DNA of 64,000 bases, from the NCBI GenBank assembly GCA_004558525.1, contig SFCQ01000005.1:1-64000 (forward strand), in the 5' to 3' direction. Positions 16,280-24,950 of this stretch are shown here, piece after piece (within the stretch, counting starts at the first letter, position 1; each line of letters opens with the position of its first letter). Both the position numbers and the translations under genes were made by a program. Source of the stretch: Clostridiales bacterium (lineage in GTDB: Bacteria; Bacillota; Clostridia; Christensenellales; CAG-138). The notes beneath the pieces were generated by a model. That model ran no database searches. It was given only the letters and a program-made list of their open reading frames with translations, and was not told where the DNA came from.

Positions 16280-17620
16280 ATGGAGCTTGTGCTTTACGGC
16301 AGGCCAAACCCGAAGCAGGCCGAGTTTTTTGCATCAACAGCCGCGCACACGGCGTATGGCGGAGCAAGGGGCGGCGGCAAAAGCTGGGCCATGCGGAGGA
16401 AGCTGGTGCTGCTGTGCCTCAGCTATCCGCAGCTCAACTGCCTGCTCATGCGCCGCACGCTGCCGGAGCTTAGGGAGAATCACGTTATACCCCTTTTAAG
16501 GGAGCTTGGCGACATGGTGCCGTATAACTCCACGGAAAGGGTGTTCCGCTTCCCAAACGGCAGCAGGCTCAAGCTTGGCTATTGTGACGGCGCGAACGAC
16601 GTATATCAATATCAGGGCCAGGAGTACGACGTTATAGGCCTTGAGGAGGCCACGCATTTTACGGAGGAGCAGATGCGCTTTATAACCACCTGCAACCGCA
16701 CCACCAAGGCGGGCTTCAGGCCGAGGATGTACTACACCTGCAACCCGGGCAACGTGGGCCACGGCTGGGTGAAAAGGCTGTTTATAGACAAGCGCATGGA
16801 GAACGGCGAAAGGAGGGAGGATTACGCCTTTATTCCGGCGAGCATATACGATAACGAGGTGCTGCTGAGCGCTAATCCTGAATATGTAAGGGCGCTTGAA
16901 AGCCTGCCGGAGGATATGCGGAGGGCGCACCTTTACGGCGACTGGGACGCGCATGCAGGCCAGTATTTCAGGGAGTTTTCAAGGCTTAAGCATATCGCCG
17001 CGCCGTTTGAGCTGCCAGCCTGGTGGCGAAGGTTCAGGTCCATGGACTGGGGCTATAACGACCCGTGCTGCGTGCTTTGGCACGCCGTTGACGGCGACGG
17101 CAGGGTATACACATACAGGGAACTGTATGTGCGCGCCATGCGTGCGGATCAGGTGGCGAAAAGGATAAAGGAGCTGAGCGCAGACGAGGACATAGCATAC
17201 ACCGTGGCAAGCCCCGACCTATGGCAGAAGCGGGGCGCGATACTGAGAAGCGAGGGCGGCTTTGAGGGGGAAAGCCTTGCCGAGCTTTTCGCAAGGGAGG
17301 GAGTGCCCATGCTGCCGGCCGACAATGCGCGGGTTGCCGGCTGGCAGAGGGTGCGCGCATACATGGCCGACGGAGCCGACGGCAAGCCCATGTGGCAGGC
17401 GTTCGACTGCTGCGAAAACCTTATACGCACGCTGCCGATGCTCATGTACAGCGAGCATAACAGGGAGGACGCCGCGGACGGCGAGGATCACGCGCCGGAA
17501 TCGCTGAGGTATGCGCTGATGTCAAGGCCTGTCAAGAGCAGCATAAAGCAAAAGCTTGCGCACAGGCCGTACGACCCATTTTCAACTCCCCGCCGAGAGG
17601 CCGGGTTTATGAACGAATAA
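16280..17620 (+). CDS. terL: Phage terminase large subunit
   Basis: The product is 446 aa, full length. Walker A is GARGGGKS (residues 28-35). Walker B with catalytic glutamate is DVIGLEEATHF (about 113-123). TCNPGNVGHGWVKR is the coupling motif. The C-terminal nuclease begins with SMDWGYNDP, whose Asp is the first RuvC-fold metal ligand, and SPDLWQKRG supplies a later acidic ligand. The enzyme cuts concatemeric DNA and pumps it into the prohead through the portal encoded next. All catalytic residues are kept, with no frameshift. No typical small terminase gene precedes it. Codon use follows the host (many ATA). Confidence 0.95.
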   Translation: MELVLYGRPNPKQAEFFASTAAHTAYGGARGGGKSWAMRRKLVLLCLSYPQLNCLLMRRTLPELRENHVIPLLRELGDMVPYNSTERVFRFPNGSRLKLGYCDGANDVYQYQGQEYDVIGLEEATHFTEEQMRFITTCNRTTKAGFRPRMYYTCNPGNVGHGWVKRLFIDKRMENGERREDYAFIPASIYDNEVLLSANPEYVRALESLPEDMRRAHLYGDWDAHAGQYFREFSRLKHIAAPFELPAWWRRFRSMDWGYNDPCCVLWHAVDGDGRVYTYRELYVRAMRADQVAKRIKELSADEDIAYTVASPDLWQKRGAILRSEGGFEGESLAELFAREGVPMLPADNARVAGWQRVRAYMADGADGKPMWQAFDCCENLIRTLPMLMYSEHNREDAADGEDHAPESLRYALMSRPVKSSIKQKLAHRPYDPFSTPRREAGFMNE

Positions 17621-17657
17621 AGCATAAAGAACAAATTAAACCAAGGAGGAAAAAGAC

Positions 17658-19238
17658 ATGATCAAACAGGACGAAGCGAGGATAGAGCGTATATACGAGC
17701 TGTTCGATGAATACCGAAACGCATACGCGGCTGAGTGGGAAAGGCTTGAAAGGTGCGAAAGGCTGTACAGGGGGGAGCATTGGCACGACGTTGCGCAAAA
17801 GGACAAGCGCGAGCCGAGGCCGGTGACGCCCGTGCTGCAATCCACCATAGAAAACGTGCGCGCAGACCTTATGGACCAGATGCCGGAGGCCGTTGTTACC
17901 GCAGACGATCCGGCAAACGCAAGGGCGGCAAGGGCGCTTACCGCGATATTGAGCGAGAACCACCGCCGCTGCCGCTACGACAGGGAATATGCAAAGCTGC
18001 TGCACGACCTGCTGATAGGGGGCTACATGGTGCAGGAGACAGGCTTTGACCCGCACTTTGACGGCGGGCTTGGCGGCGCGTTCCTCAGGCATGCTGACGC
18101 GCACAACGTGCTTTTCGACCCGCTTTGCGCGGACATACAGGACTCAAGGGCCATATTCAAGTTTGCGCCGTATCCGAAGGATTGGTTCAGGAGCCGCTAT
18201 CCAGAGCATTACGACAAGCTTAAAAGCGACGCCAACACCATACTGCCGCAGGCGGACGCCCACCTTTCAAGGGGCAACGCCGAAAGGGTGCTTATGATAG
18301 AGTGCTGGGAGAGGGAATTTGATAAGCAGACAGGCAGGTACAGGGTGCATGTGGCAAGGCTTGCGGGCAGGCGAATGCTGGAGGACAGCAGGAGCGTAAA
18401 GCCGGAGGGCTACTACGCCCACGGTGAATATCCCTTTGTGGTGACGCCGCTGTTTGCAAGAAAAGGCACCGCGCTTGGCTACGGCTTTATTGACATGTTC
18501 GCCACGCAGCAGCTTTATGCCGACAAGCTTGACCAGATAGTGCTTAAAAACGCGCTTATGGCATCGCACAACAAGCTGCTCATAACCGGCGCATCCGGCT
18601 TCGATGCGGACGATCTGAGGGATTGGTCAAAGGAGGTGCATCAGGGCGACAGCCTTGCGGGAATAACATGGTTCCCGACCGCGCCGCTGCCAAGCTATAT
18701 CGCCCAATATGCCGAAAGCATACGCCAGAGCATAAAGGAGGAATCCGGCTCAAACGATTTTTCAAGAGGCACGACCTATGGCGGCGTTACCGCGGCAAGC
18801 GCCATAGCCGCGCTGCAGGAGGCAAGCGGCAAAAGAAGCAGAATGATAGCAAGGCTTATACACGGCGCATTTGAGGAGGCCGTAAGGCAGGAGGTTGAGG
18901 TGGAAAGGGAGTATTGCTCATTCCCGCGCACGGTAAGGATAGAGGGGGAAGAGCCTATGAGCTTTACGAGCGAGGATATGTATGCATTGTCCGGCCTTAA
19001 CAACAATCTGCCCATAGAGTTTGCCGTTACCGTAAAGGCGCAGAGGGAGAACAGGTTCACCGTTGCCGCGCATAACGAGACCGTGCTTTCACTTGTAAAG
19101 CTTGGCATGCTGGCGCCTGATATAGCGCTTGAGCTTATGCTGTTCGACGGTAAGGAACAGGCGCTCGCCATGATGAAGGAAAGAAACGGGGCCAATAATG
19201 ATATGCAGGCTAACGAAGCTCAAGCGATGCAAATGTAA
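17658..19238 (+). CDS. P22-like phage portal protein
   Basis: The product is 526 aa. The N-terminal part ERIYELFDEYRNAYAAEWER with ERLYRGEHWHDV and PVLQSTIENVRADLMDQMPE, and later YPFVVTPLFARKGTALGYG with FATQQLYADKLDQIVLKN, match the portal family of short-tailed phages (P22 gp1 type). Twelve copies form the ring through which DNA enters. Shine-Dalgarno AAGGAGG at 17642-17648. The last 29 bp overlap the end of a convergent lipoprotein gene, so the normal downstream neighbours (scaffold, capsid) have been displaced; they appear 27 kb further on. Confidence 0.88.
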   Translation: MIKQDEARIERIYELFDEYRNAYAAEWERLERCERLYRGEHWHDVAQKDKREPRPVTPVLQSTIENVRADLMDQMPEAVVTADDPANARAARALTAILSENHRRCRYDREYAKLLHDLLIGGYMVQETGFDPHFDGGLGGAFLRHADAHNVLFDPLCADIQDSRAIFKFAPYPKDWFRSRYPEHYDKLKSDANTILPQADAHLSRGNAERVLMIECWEREFDKQTGRYRVHVARLAGRRMLEDSRSVKPEGYYAHGEYPFVVTPLFARKGTALGYGFIDMFATQQLYADKLDQIVLKNALMASHNKLLITGASGFDADDLRDWSKEVHQGDSLAGITWFPTAPLPSYIAQYAESIRQSIKEESGSNDFSRGTTYGGVTAASAIAALQEASGKRSRMIARLIHGAFEEAVRQEVEVEREYCSFPRTVRIEGEEPMSFTSEDMYALSGLNNNLPIEFAVTVKAQRENRFTVAAHNETVLSLVKLGMLAPDIALELMLFDGKEQALAMMKERNGANNDMQANEAQAMQM

Positions 19239-20577
19239 AACCGCAGGCTGAGCCCTGGCTGCGCTTAAGCGTTACCGCCGCCGCACTAAGCTCGCCGGAT
19301 TCGGCGGTCCCGGGGGCGCCGAAGCATATCATGCCGTAGAGCGTTACGGTATCGCCCTCGCTTACCGCGTCATCTATGCGCAGGGCGTAGGCGGCGCGGG
19401 GATATACGGGCAGCATAACGCTTGAACCGTCAAGATATGTGCCGTCGGACTGGGTATATATATCCTCCGGAAGGGGAGAGGCGAAAAACGATGCGTATAC
19501 GCGCTCATATTCTGCAATATCAACGGCCACGAAGCGCGTCTGCTCGGTACCGGCGGTGAAGCGCCTGGTCATAAATACGGATACGATATACGGATCGGCA
19601 GATGAGGCCTCAAAGCCGGCATAATCAAGCGCGCAGGCAGCCACAAGGTCGTTGAGCGGGCCTACGAGCGAGGCATACTCGTCAGCCGTGATAACATCGC
19701 CGACGCAATCGGGATAAAATGCCGCCCTGGGTATGATGAACGTCATAGGCCCGCTGCCCGCCTCAGAGAGCATGCCGTCCTCCAATATCACGCCAAAGCC
19801 CGATGCGGAGGCGAAAAAGCCCGAGTATATGTCTATTGCCAGGGCGATATCGTCAACGGTGACATCGCCAAAGGTGCTTTCGGGGTCGGAGCCGATTATG
19901 TTGAATATCTGCTGGGCGGCAAGGGGCTCTACGTCATAGACCCCTGCCGCTGCGGCAAGGGAGAGCCTTTCGCCGGCCTGAGAAAGCACTATGGCGCTTA
20001 AAGACGTTTCCAAATTGTCGCCAAAGGAGTTGGTTTGAGTGAAGAATATGTTTGTAAAGCCAAGTACGCTTTCAACATAGCAATCGACGACGGTGTGCGC
20101 GCCGCCCTCACCATCGGCATAGGGCAAAAGCTCGTTTGATACAAGCTCAAGCAGCTCCTCTTCATATTGGGCTATGGCCAAATTGGCTTTTTCGCTGCCA
20201 ACAAAGCTATCCTCAAAGCTTGGAATGGTGTAATCGAGCCTGAACAAAGCCGCGCCTTCATCAGCGCCTTCGGGATAAAACACGGTACGGGTAACGAGCT
20301 TTACGCCGTCAGCCTCGCCCAAAGCAGTGCCGCCGCCGTTAGGCATGGAGATAGCAAAGGCCGTGCCAATGCCTGCTTGACTTGAAACGGCCGAAGGGGA
20401 CGCCGTTTGCGCGGGTATCTCCACCTGAGCCTGGCCGGAAAGAGCGGCATCGTGAGCATCGCCGGCTGTAACGGGAGCCTGAGCCGCCGCTTCACAGCCG
20501 AAAAGAAGCGCCGCGATAATGGCGCACAGAATAACGGATAAGCATTTTTTTAGCGATATATAGGAAGCAGATTTCAT
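19210..20577 (-). CDS. DUF3298/DUF4163-like secreted lipoprotein, inserted in virion module 1
   Basis: The product is 455 aa. The signal peptide ends in a lipobox (LLFGCEA), so it is surface-anchored at Cys. Two segments resemble the PdaC/RsiV-like DUF4163 plus DUF3298 pair: TRTVFYPEGADEGAALFRLDY with YEEELLELVSNELLPY, then GMLSEAGSGPMTFIIPRAAFYP. The ATG at 20577 is preceded by GAGGTG on the minus strand. It is a host-type gene on the strand opposite to the phage genes, between portal and the small ORF at 20658, and its last codons overlap the portal end. This suggests it was inserted, or left by a deletion, within the former late operon. Confidence 0.65.
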   Translation of the reverse strand: MKSASYISLKKCLSVILCAIIAALLFGCEAAAQAPVTAGDAHDAALSGQAQVEIPAQTASPSAVSSQAGIGTAFAISMPNGGGTALGEADGVKLVTRTVFYPEGADEGAALFRLDYTIPSFEDSFVGSEKANLAIAQYEEELLELVSNELLPYADGEGGAHTVVDCYVESVLGFTNIFFTQTNSFGDNLETSLSAIVLSQAGERLSLAAAAGVYDVEPLAAQQIFNIIGSDPESTFGDVTVDDIALAIDIYSGFFASASGFGVILEDGMLSEAGSGPMTFIIPRAAFYPDCVGDVITADEYASLVGPLNDLVAACALDYAGFEASSADPYIVSVFMTRRFTAGTEQTRFVAVDIAEYERVYASFFASPLPEDIYTQSDGTYLDGSSVMLPVYPRAAYALRIDDAVSEGDTVTLYGMICFGAPGTAESGELSAAAVTLKRSQGSACGFTFASLELR

Positions 20578-20657
20578 AACAAAAGCACCTCGCTTGCAGG
20601 ATACCATAATCAGGCCGCGGGTACAACAGCATATTTTGTAAATTGGGAGGGATTTAT

Positions 20658-20870
20658 TTGGCAAAAACGCGCAAGGCCGCAATGAAGGCCACAATAGACG
20701 CATGCATACTGACGCTTATGCAGATATGCACTAAAGAGGACGCAAGGGACGCGGACAGGATAGCCGCGGCGAAGCTGTTGGTAGACATATGCGCCGACAA
20801 GACCGCGCCCGAGCAGGACGGAGAGCTGAAGATAGTATTAAAAGACGTTCCGCCGGAATATATAAGATAG
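20658..20870 (+). CDS. Small phage-like protein (possible terminase small-subunit-type helper)
   Basis: The product is 70 aa and starts with TTG at 20658 behind GGGAGGG (20645-20651). It is helical: KTRKAAMKATIDACILTLMQ, then DADRIAAAKLLVDICADK, then an acidic strand GELKIVLKDVPPEYIR. The middle pattern (RxAAAKxLLD) is frequent in small ORFs next to phage terminases. A role in DNA recognition for packaging is possible; I cannot assign it firmly. It is the last module 1 gene, cut off from the portal by the convergent lipoprotein. Confidence 0.5.
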   Translation: MAKTRKAAMKATIDACILTLMQICTKEDARDADRIAAAKLLVDICADKTAPEQDGELKIVLKDVPPEYIR

Positions 20871-21007
20871 AGCCGCAAAGAACATATAATATATATAATA
20901 CTTGCTTCCGTTGAATTGCTGAGCATAGGCGGCGTACAATATAAAAAATCATATTACATATTTTGCACATACACAAATATCATCAGCGAACATAAGGAGG
21001 AACGAAC

Positions 21008-22198
21008 ATGCCGGCTTATGCACACAGAATGGACGGAATAACCGGAAGCGCGATAAGGGAGCTTTTCAAGCTTTTGGCGAAGGGGGATATAATATCCTTC
21101 GGCGGCGGCAATCCGTCCGCATCGAGCTTTCCTGTAGAGGACGTGAGGAGGATAACGGACGATCTGCTTGCAACCAAGGCTGAGCAGCTATTGCAGTACG
21201 GCGCGACGGAGGGCTATGCGCCGCTGAGGGCTGCGATAAGCGAGCATATGCTAAAGCCCAAGGGGGTAGTCGCGGACGAAAGCTGCATACTGCCGACCAC
21301 CGGCTCCATACAGGGCATGGACCTTATATGCAGAATTTTTATTGACAGGGGGGACAGGGTGCTTGTTGAGGCGCCGACGTTCCTTGGCGTGCTGCAAACG
21401 CTCAATATTGCCGGGGCGGAGCTTGTGAGCGTACCGTCTGACGACGAGGGAGTAGTGACAGACGAGCTTGAGGAGCTTATAAAAAAGCACAGGCCTAAGC
21501 TTTTCTACTGCATACCGACATTCCAGAACCCTTCCGGCAAGACGCTTGGGCTTGAAAGAAGGAAGGCCATAGCAAGGCTTGCCACAAAATATGATATGAT
21601 AGTTGCCGAGGACGACCCGTACTGCGACCTTAGATACCGCGGCGAGGCGCTGCCGCCGATAAAGAGCTTTGACGAATCCGGCCATGTTATTCTGCTCAAC
21701 AGCTTTTCAAAGATAATATCGCCGGGCATAAGGGTTGGAAGCGCATACAGCACGCCCGAAATAATACGCAAGATGACAATAGCCAAGCAGGGCGTTGACA
21801 CGCACACGCCCAACCTTACCCAGGCTATTGCGGCCGAGTTTTTGAACAGGGGGCTTTTGCCCGTACAGTTAAAGCGCATATGCCCCGAATACGGCGCAAG
21901 GCTTGACGCCATGCTTAACGCCATGGACGCTTATTTCCCGGAGGAATGCAGCTTCACCAGGCCGGAAGGAGGCCTGTTCGTATGGGGCGAATGCAAGGGG
22001 CTTGATATGCTTAAGCTTGTAAGCAGGGCGACTGAAGAAAAGAAGATAGCCTATATACCGGGCGTACACTTCTATTCCCATCCTGAGGGCCGCGAGGGAA
22101 CGTTCAGGCTGAACTTCTCCGGAACGGCGTTTGAGAACATAGATACGGGCATACGCAAGATGGGCGAGCTGATGAAGGAAGCTTTGGCGGAGAAATAA
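21008..22198 (+). CDS. PLP-dependent aminotransferase (2-aminoadipate/LysN-like class I)
   Basis: The product is 396 aa. SFGGGNPSASSFPVEDV opens the family fold, YCIPTFQNPSGKTLGLERR holds the substrate loop, AEDDPYCDLRY supplies the cofactor Asp-Tyr pair, and LLNSFSKIISPGIRVG holds the PLP lysine (SFSK). These proteins are the stand-alone form of the GntR/MocR aminotransferase domain and act on 2-aminoadipate, aromatic or branched amino acids. AAGGAGG at 20994-21000 fixes the start. It may support amino acid fermentation with the ornithine genes 5 kb away, but the substrate is not readable. Confidence 0.9.
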   Translation: MPAYAHRMDGITGSAIRELFKLLAKGDIISFGGGNPSASSFPVEDVRRITDDLLATKAEQLLQYGATEGYAPLRAAISEHMLKPKGVVADESCILPTTGSIQGMDLICRIFIDRGDRVLVEAPTFLGVLQTLNIAGAELVSVPSDDEGVVTDELEELIKKHRPKLFYCIPTFQNPSGKTLGLERRKAIARLATKYDMIVAEDDPYCDLRYRGEALPPIKSFDESGHVILLNSFSKIISPGIRVGSAYSTPEIIRKMTIAKQGVDTHTPNLTQAIAAEFLNRGLLPVQLKRICPEYGARLDAMLNAMDAYFPEECSFTRPEGGLFVWGECKGLDMLKLVSRATEEKKIAYIPGVHFYSHPEGREGTFRLNFSGTAFENIDTGIRKMGELMKEALAEK

Positions 22199-22368
22199 AA
22201 GCTTAAACCCCAAAAAGCGGCGGTTGGGCGAACGCCTTTGCCATTTTGGGCGGCTTGCTTTTTGAAAATGGGCATAAAAAGGGTCGCCGGCAAATTCACA
22301 TGACGATGTGTGCCGGCGGCCCGTTTCCGTATTTGGCTGCCAGGCTCAGCTTGACGGAAGCATGGCTT

Positions 22369-22698
22369 TTACAAACCGAAATGAATAATCCATTTGTTCT
22401 CAAAAACGGCTCTTATCATAAGCGCTTTTAATTCGGACAATCCGCGCCTGTTGTCAATAACCGCTATGAATGCGGGCATTGAAGTTGGCGGAATAAGAGT
22501 AACGCCTGTGTAAGCAAGCCCTTTTCCGGGAACATCAATGGTATGCCAAAAGAAATCTATATCGTTAAATTGAGCAACAATATCCTCCAGATAATCATCG
22601 TTAACAGATATGCAGTTGTATTTCTGCGGTTGGTATTCATCATATCTATGACCGTGCTTTGGAGCCTCCTGCATAATGCCAAATTCATGCTTTGCCAA
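22369..22698 (-). CDS. Conserved Clostridia protein of unknown function (MAKHEFG family)
   Basis: The product is 109 aa. It starts MAKHEFGIMQEAPKHGHRYD, followed by EYQPQKYNCISVNDDYLEDI and a strand-rich end. I have seen closely similar small proteins across gut Firmicutes, always unannotated. AAAGGTGGTGG lies upstream of the ATG on the minus strand. No motif reveals an activity. Hairpins in the preceding gap (CGCCGGCA around 22295-22322) separate it from the convergent aminotransferase. Confidence 0.7.
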   Translation of the reverse strand: MAKHEFGIMQEAPKHGHRYDEYQPQKYNCISVNDDYLEDIVAQFNDIDFFWHTIDVPGKGLAYTGVTLIPPTSMPAFIAVIDNRRGLSELKALMIRAVFENKWIIHFGL

Positions 22699-22781
22699 TT
22701 TGCCACCACCTTTGTTACCATCAAAAAAGGGCGGCAGTAATGATTATGATTACAGCCGCCAAGGCTAATATGCCCGCCCGT

Positions 22782-23693
22782 TTACCAGAGCTTTTCTGTG
22801 TATACTCCCTTTGCCTTGAGCTGACGGAGCTTTTCTACTACTATGGGCTTATCCTCTTTATGCGTAACGCCGAACCATGCATCGTGCGTGGATTCCACGC
22901 GCACGGTGCATTTGCCCTGCTCTACCGCCCTGCATACGGCCACGGGGAGGAGATCCTCATATTTCATGGGATTCGCTTCAAGCCCCTTGGCTATGTTATG
23001 GCGGAAGCTTTCATCGAGTATATCGAATATGCTGTTTGAAAAGCCCCAGCAGTTCATGGAAACCGTTGTCCCCCTGGGTATGGCTACGGCGGAGCCGTCA
23101 TCCAGGGTGGCTATGGCTCCGGAACCGGACTTGGCTATGCGCATACGCTCGACTATGGAGCTTAAACGGCCTTTTTCGTCAACCTCGCATACGCCCCTTG
23201 TGACCTCGCCATGCTCGGGCAATGTGTTTTCAACAGGATAGCCTATGTTGATATGCTCATTTTGGCCGTGGGCAGAGGTGAGAAAGCCGTAAAGACGCTT
23301 AAAAGCCTCCGGCCCGTAATAATCGTCCGCATTTATTACGGCGAACGGCCTTGTGCCCACCGCAGGACGCGCGCAAAGCACGGCGTGCGTGGTGCCGAGC
23401 GGCTTTTCGCGCCCTTCTGGGAGGGATACGCCCTCCGGCAGCATGGAAAGCTCCTGATAGGCATAATCAACTTTGATGAATTTTGAAACACGGTCGCCAA
23501 TAGCGGCATGGAAGGCGCCGCTGATGCCCCGCTTTATAAGGAACACTACCTCGTCAAAGCCGGCGCGGTGAGCGTCGAACACGCTGAAATCGATTATTAT
23601 ATGGCCTTCGTCGTCTATGGGGTCTATCTGTTTAAGGCTGCCGTAGCGGCTGCTCATGCCCGCCGCCATTATAACAAGCACAGGTTTTTCCAT
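22782..23693 (-). CDS. Sugar-phosphate nucleotidyltransferase-like protein
   Basis: The product is 303 aa. VLVIMAAGMSSRYGSLKQID is the nucleotide-binding signature of the NTP transferase fold, and FAVINADDYYGPEAFKRL carries the metal-binding aspartates (ADDYYG). It resembles stand-alone nucleotidyltransferases of gut bacteria rather than GalU or RmlA. The substrate is probably a sugar or choline-type phosphate for surface glycans. AAGGAG lies 12 bp ahead of the ATG at 23693; a further in-frame ATG at 23717 is less likely because that Shine-Dalgarno would lie inside the gene. Confidence 0.85.
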   Translation of the reverse strand: MEKPVLVIMAAGMSSRYGSLKQIDPIDDEGHIIIDFSVFDAHRAGFDEVVFLIKRGISGAFHAAIGDRVSKFIKVDYAYQELSMLPEGVSLPEGREKPLGTTHAVLCARPAVGTRPFAVINADDYYGPEAFKRLYGFLTSAHGQNEHINIGYPVENTLPEHGEVTRGVCEVDEKGRLSSIVERMRIAKSGSGAIATLDDGSAVAIPRGTTVSMNCWGFSNSIFDILDESFRHNIAKGLEANPMKYEDLLPVAVCRAVEQGKCTVRVESTHDAWFGVTHKEDKPIVVEKLRQLKAKGVYTEKLW

Positions 23694-23861
23694 TTTTTGA
23701 AAACATCTCCTTATCATGATTTTCAGGTTTGCTTCCTTGATTATAACACGGACAAAGCGATTATGGGAATAAGCATAGCCGCTGTATAAGCCAAAGAAGT
23801 GTGGGAATAATACAGCTATGATGCGTCGGCATGGCCGACAGCCAATAAGGAGGCATAAACA

Positions 23862-24320
23862 ATGAAAAAAACGCTTATTCTGGTGTGTGCGGCTCTGCTT
23901 GCGGCGGCTATGCTTGGCTGCACGGGCAACAAGCTGCCCACGACACCGGCGCCTATGGTCTCGCCTACGGTCAAACCGAGTCCTGTGCAGACCATAGTAC
24001 CTACGCCGACCGCTGCGGTTTCGCCAACGGCTGAGGCAAGCCCCACGGCAGGAACCTCTCCCGCGGCGGGCAACGAAACGATAGAGGGCTTTAAGGAAGG
24101 CGAAAAGATAGAGCCTGACAAGCTGCCCGAAAAGGTTACCGCTGCCATAAAGGAGAAATATGCAGATGCCAAGATAACCGGCGCCACCTACGCCACATAT
24201 ATGGAGGGGCAGACATATCTTGTTACCCTTTCAGGCGCGGGAGAGGGAGTGGACAAGGTGTATGTAAATCCCGACGGCACTATTATTCCCTACAAGGCGC
24301 AGTCTACAGCCAAACCATAA
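23862..24320 (+). CDS. Lipoprotein with Pro/Thr-rich linker and PepSY-like C-terminus
   Basis: The product is 152 aa. The signal peptide ends LGCTG (lipobox), and residues about 25-70 are a flexible stretch of P, T, S and A. The C-terminal 80 residues (KLPEKVTAAIKEKYADAKI, then YLVTLSGAGEGVDKVYVNPD) resemble a PepSY/BLIP-like domain that binds or inhibits other surface proteins. AAGGAGG at 23848-23854. The gene stands alone and ends at a strong terminator. Confidence 0.7.
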   Translation: MKKTLILVCAALLAAAMLGCTGNKLPTTPAPMVSPTVKPSPVQTIVPTPTAAVSPTAEASPTAGTSPAAGNETIEGFKEGEKIEPDKLPEKVTAAIKEKYADAKITGATYATYMEGQTYLVTLSGAGEGVDKVYVNPDGTIIPYKAQSTAKP

Positions 24321-24335
24321 ACATAACGGTTGGCG

Positions 24336-24362
24336 AAAAGGTGGGAATGCCCCCACCTTTTT
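24336..24362 (+). terminator. Rho-independent terminator
   Basis: AAAAGGTGGG and CCCCACCTTTTT pair perfectly around a 5-nt loop. Because the stem is bordered by A-run and T-run it should stop transcription from both sides, serving also the minus-strand gene ending at 24390. Confidence 0.85.
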
Positions 24363-24389
24363 CTGTTGCTGCCTGCTTACAAATACAGA

Positions 24390-24869
24390 TTATCTTTTGC
24401 CGAAAAGCTTGGCCATAGGCTCAACTATGGCTGCAAAATCCTCTATGCTTTTGTTAAGGCTTTCAACATCAAACTGAGAAATAACGTTAAGCGCCCTGTG
24501 CATTTCCTCAAGCGAAGCTTCAACATCGCCCAAAGCTGCGCTCAATGTGTATTTGCCCTGCTCTGCAAGCTCGTTTATGCTTTCGCTCATGCCGGCAAAA
24601 TCGACCTGATTCAGCGTTTTTGCAACGCTGTTCAGCTCGCATGCAGCCTTGTTGGCGTTATCGAGCGTTGCGGCGGCCTTGGGTATAAGCACGCAGCACA
24701 GCACGGCTATGCTGACGGCAAATACGGAAAGCGCTATCATTATAACATAAGATCTTAAGCGGATAAGCTTTCTGTCGGCTTCGCTGTTTTCCGCTATGCG
24801 CCTGAGAAGCGATAGCATCTCTTCATCTTTTGGCAGGTTTGCTGCTGCGGTCTGGACTGCGGTTTCCAT
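24390..24869 (-). CDS. Single-pass membrane protein with coiled-coil exterior
   Basis: The product is 159 aa. After a charged cytoplasmic helix (LLRRIAENSEADRKLIRLRS) comes one transmembrane segment (about residues 42-66). The outer part is helical with heptad-like repeats (LNSVAKTLNQVDF, INELAEQGKYTL, LNVISQFDVESLNKSIEDF). It recalls DUF948-type proteins but no family is certain. Shine-Dalgarno AGGAGGAG lies just upstream of the ATG on the minus strand. Confidence 0.6.
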   Translation of the reverse strand: METAVQTAAANLPKDEEMLSLLRRIAENSEADRKLIRLRSYVIMIALSVFAVSIAVLCCVLIPKAAATLDNANKAACELNSVAKTLNQVDFAGMSESINELAEQGKYTLSAALGDVEASLEEMHRALNVISQFDVESLNKSIEDFAAIVEPMAKLFGKR

Positions 24870-24950
24870 TTATTGCTCCTCCTGAATGATGATTGTATTA
24901 AGGCGGCAGGAATACTTAGTGCTGAAAAAGCTGAGCATGGCCTATGGCGG

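Noticed and set aside
15330..20990. Integrase and att sites for module 1
   Set aside because: No recombinase gene lies with the module, and I found no matching direct repeats at its edges or at the edges of module 2.
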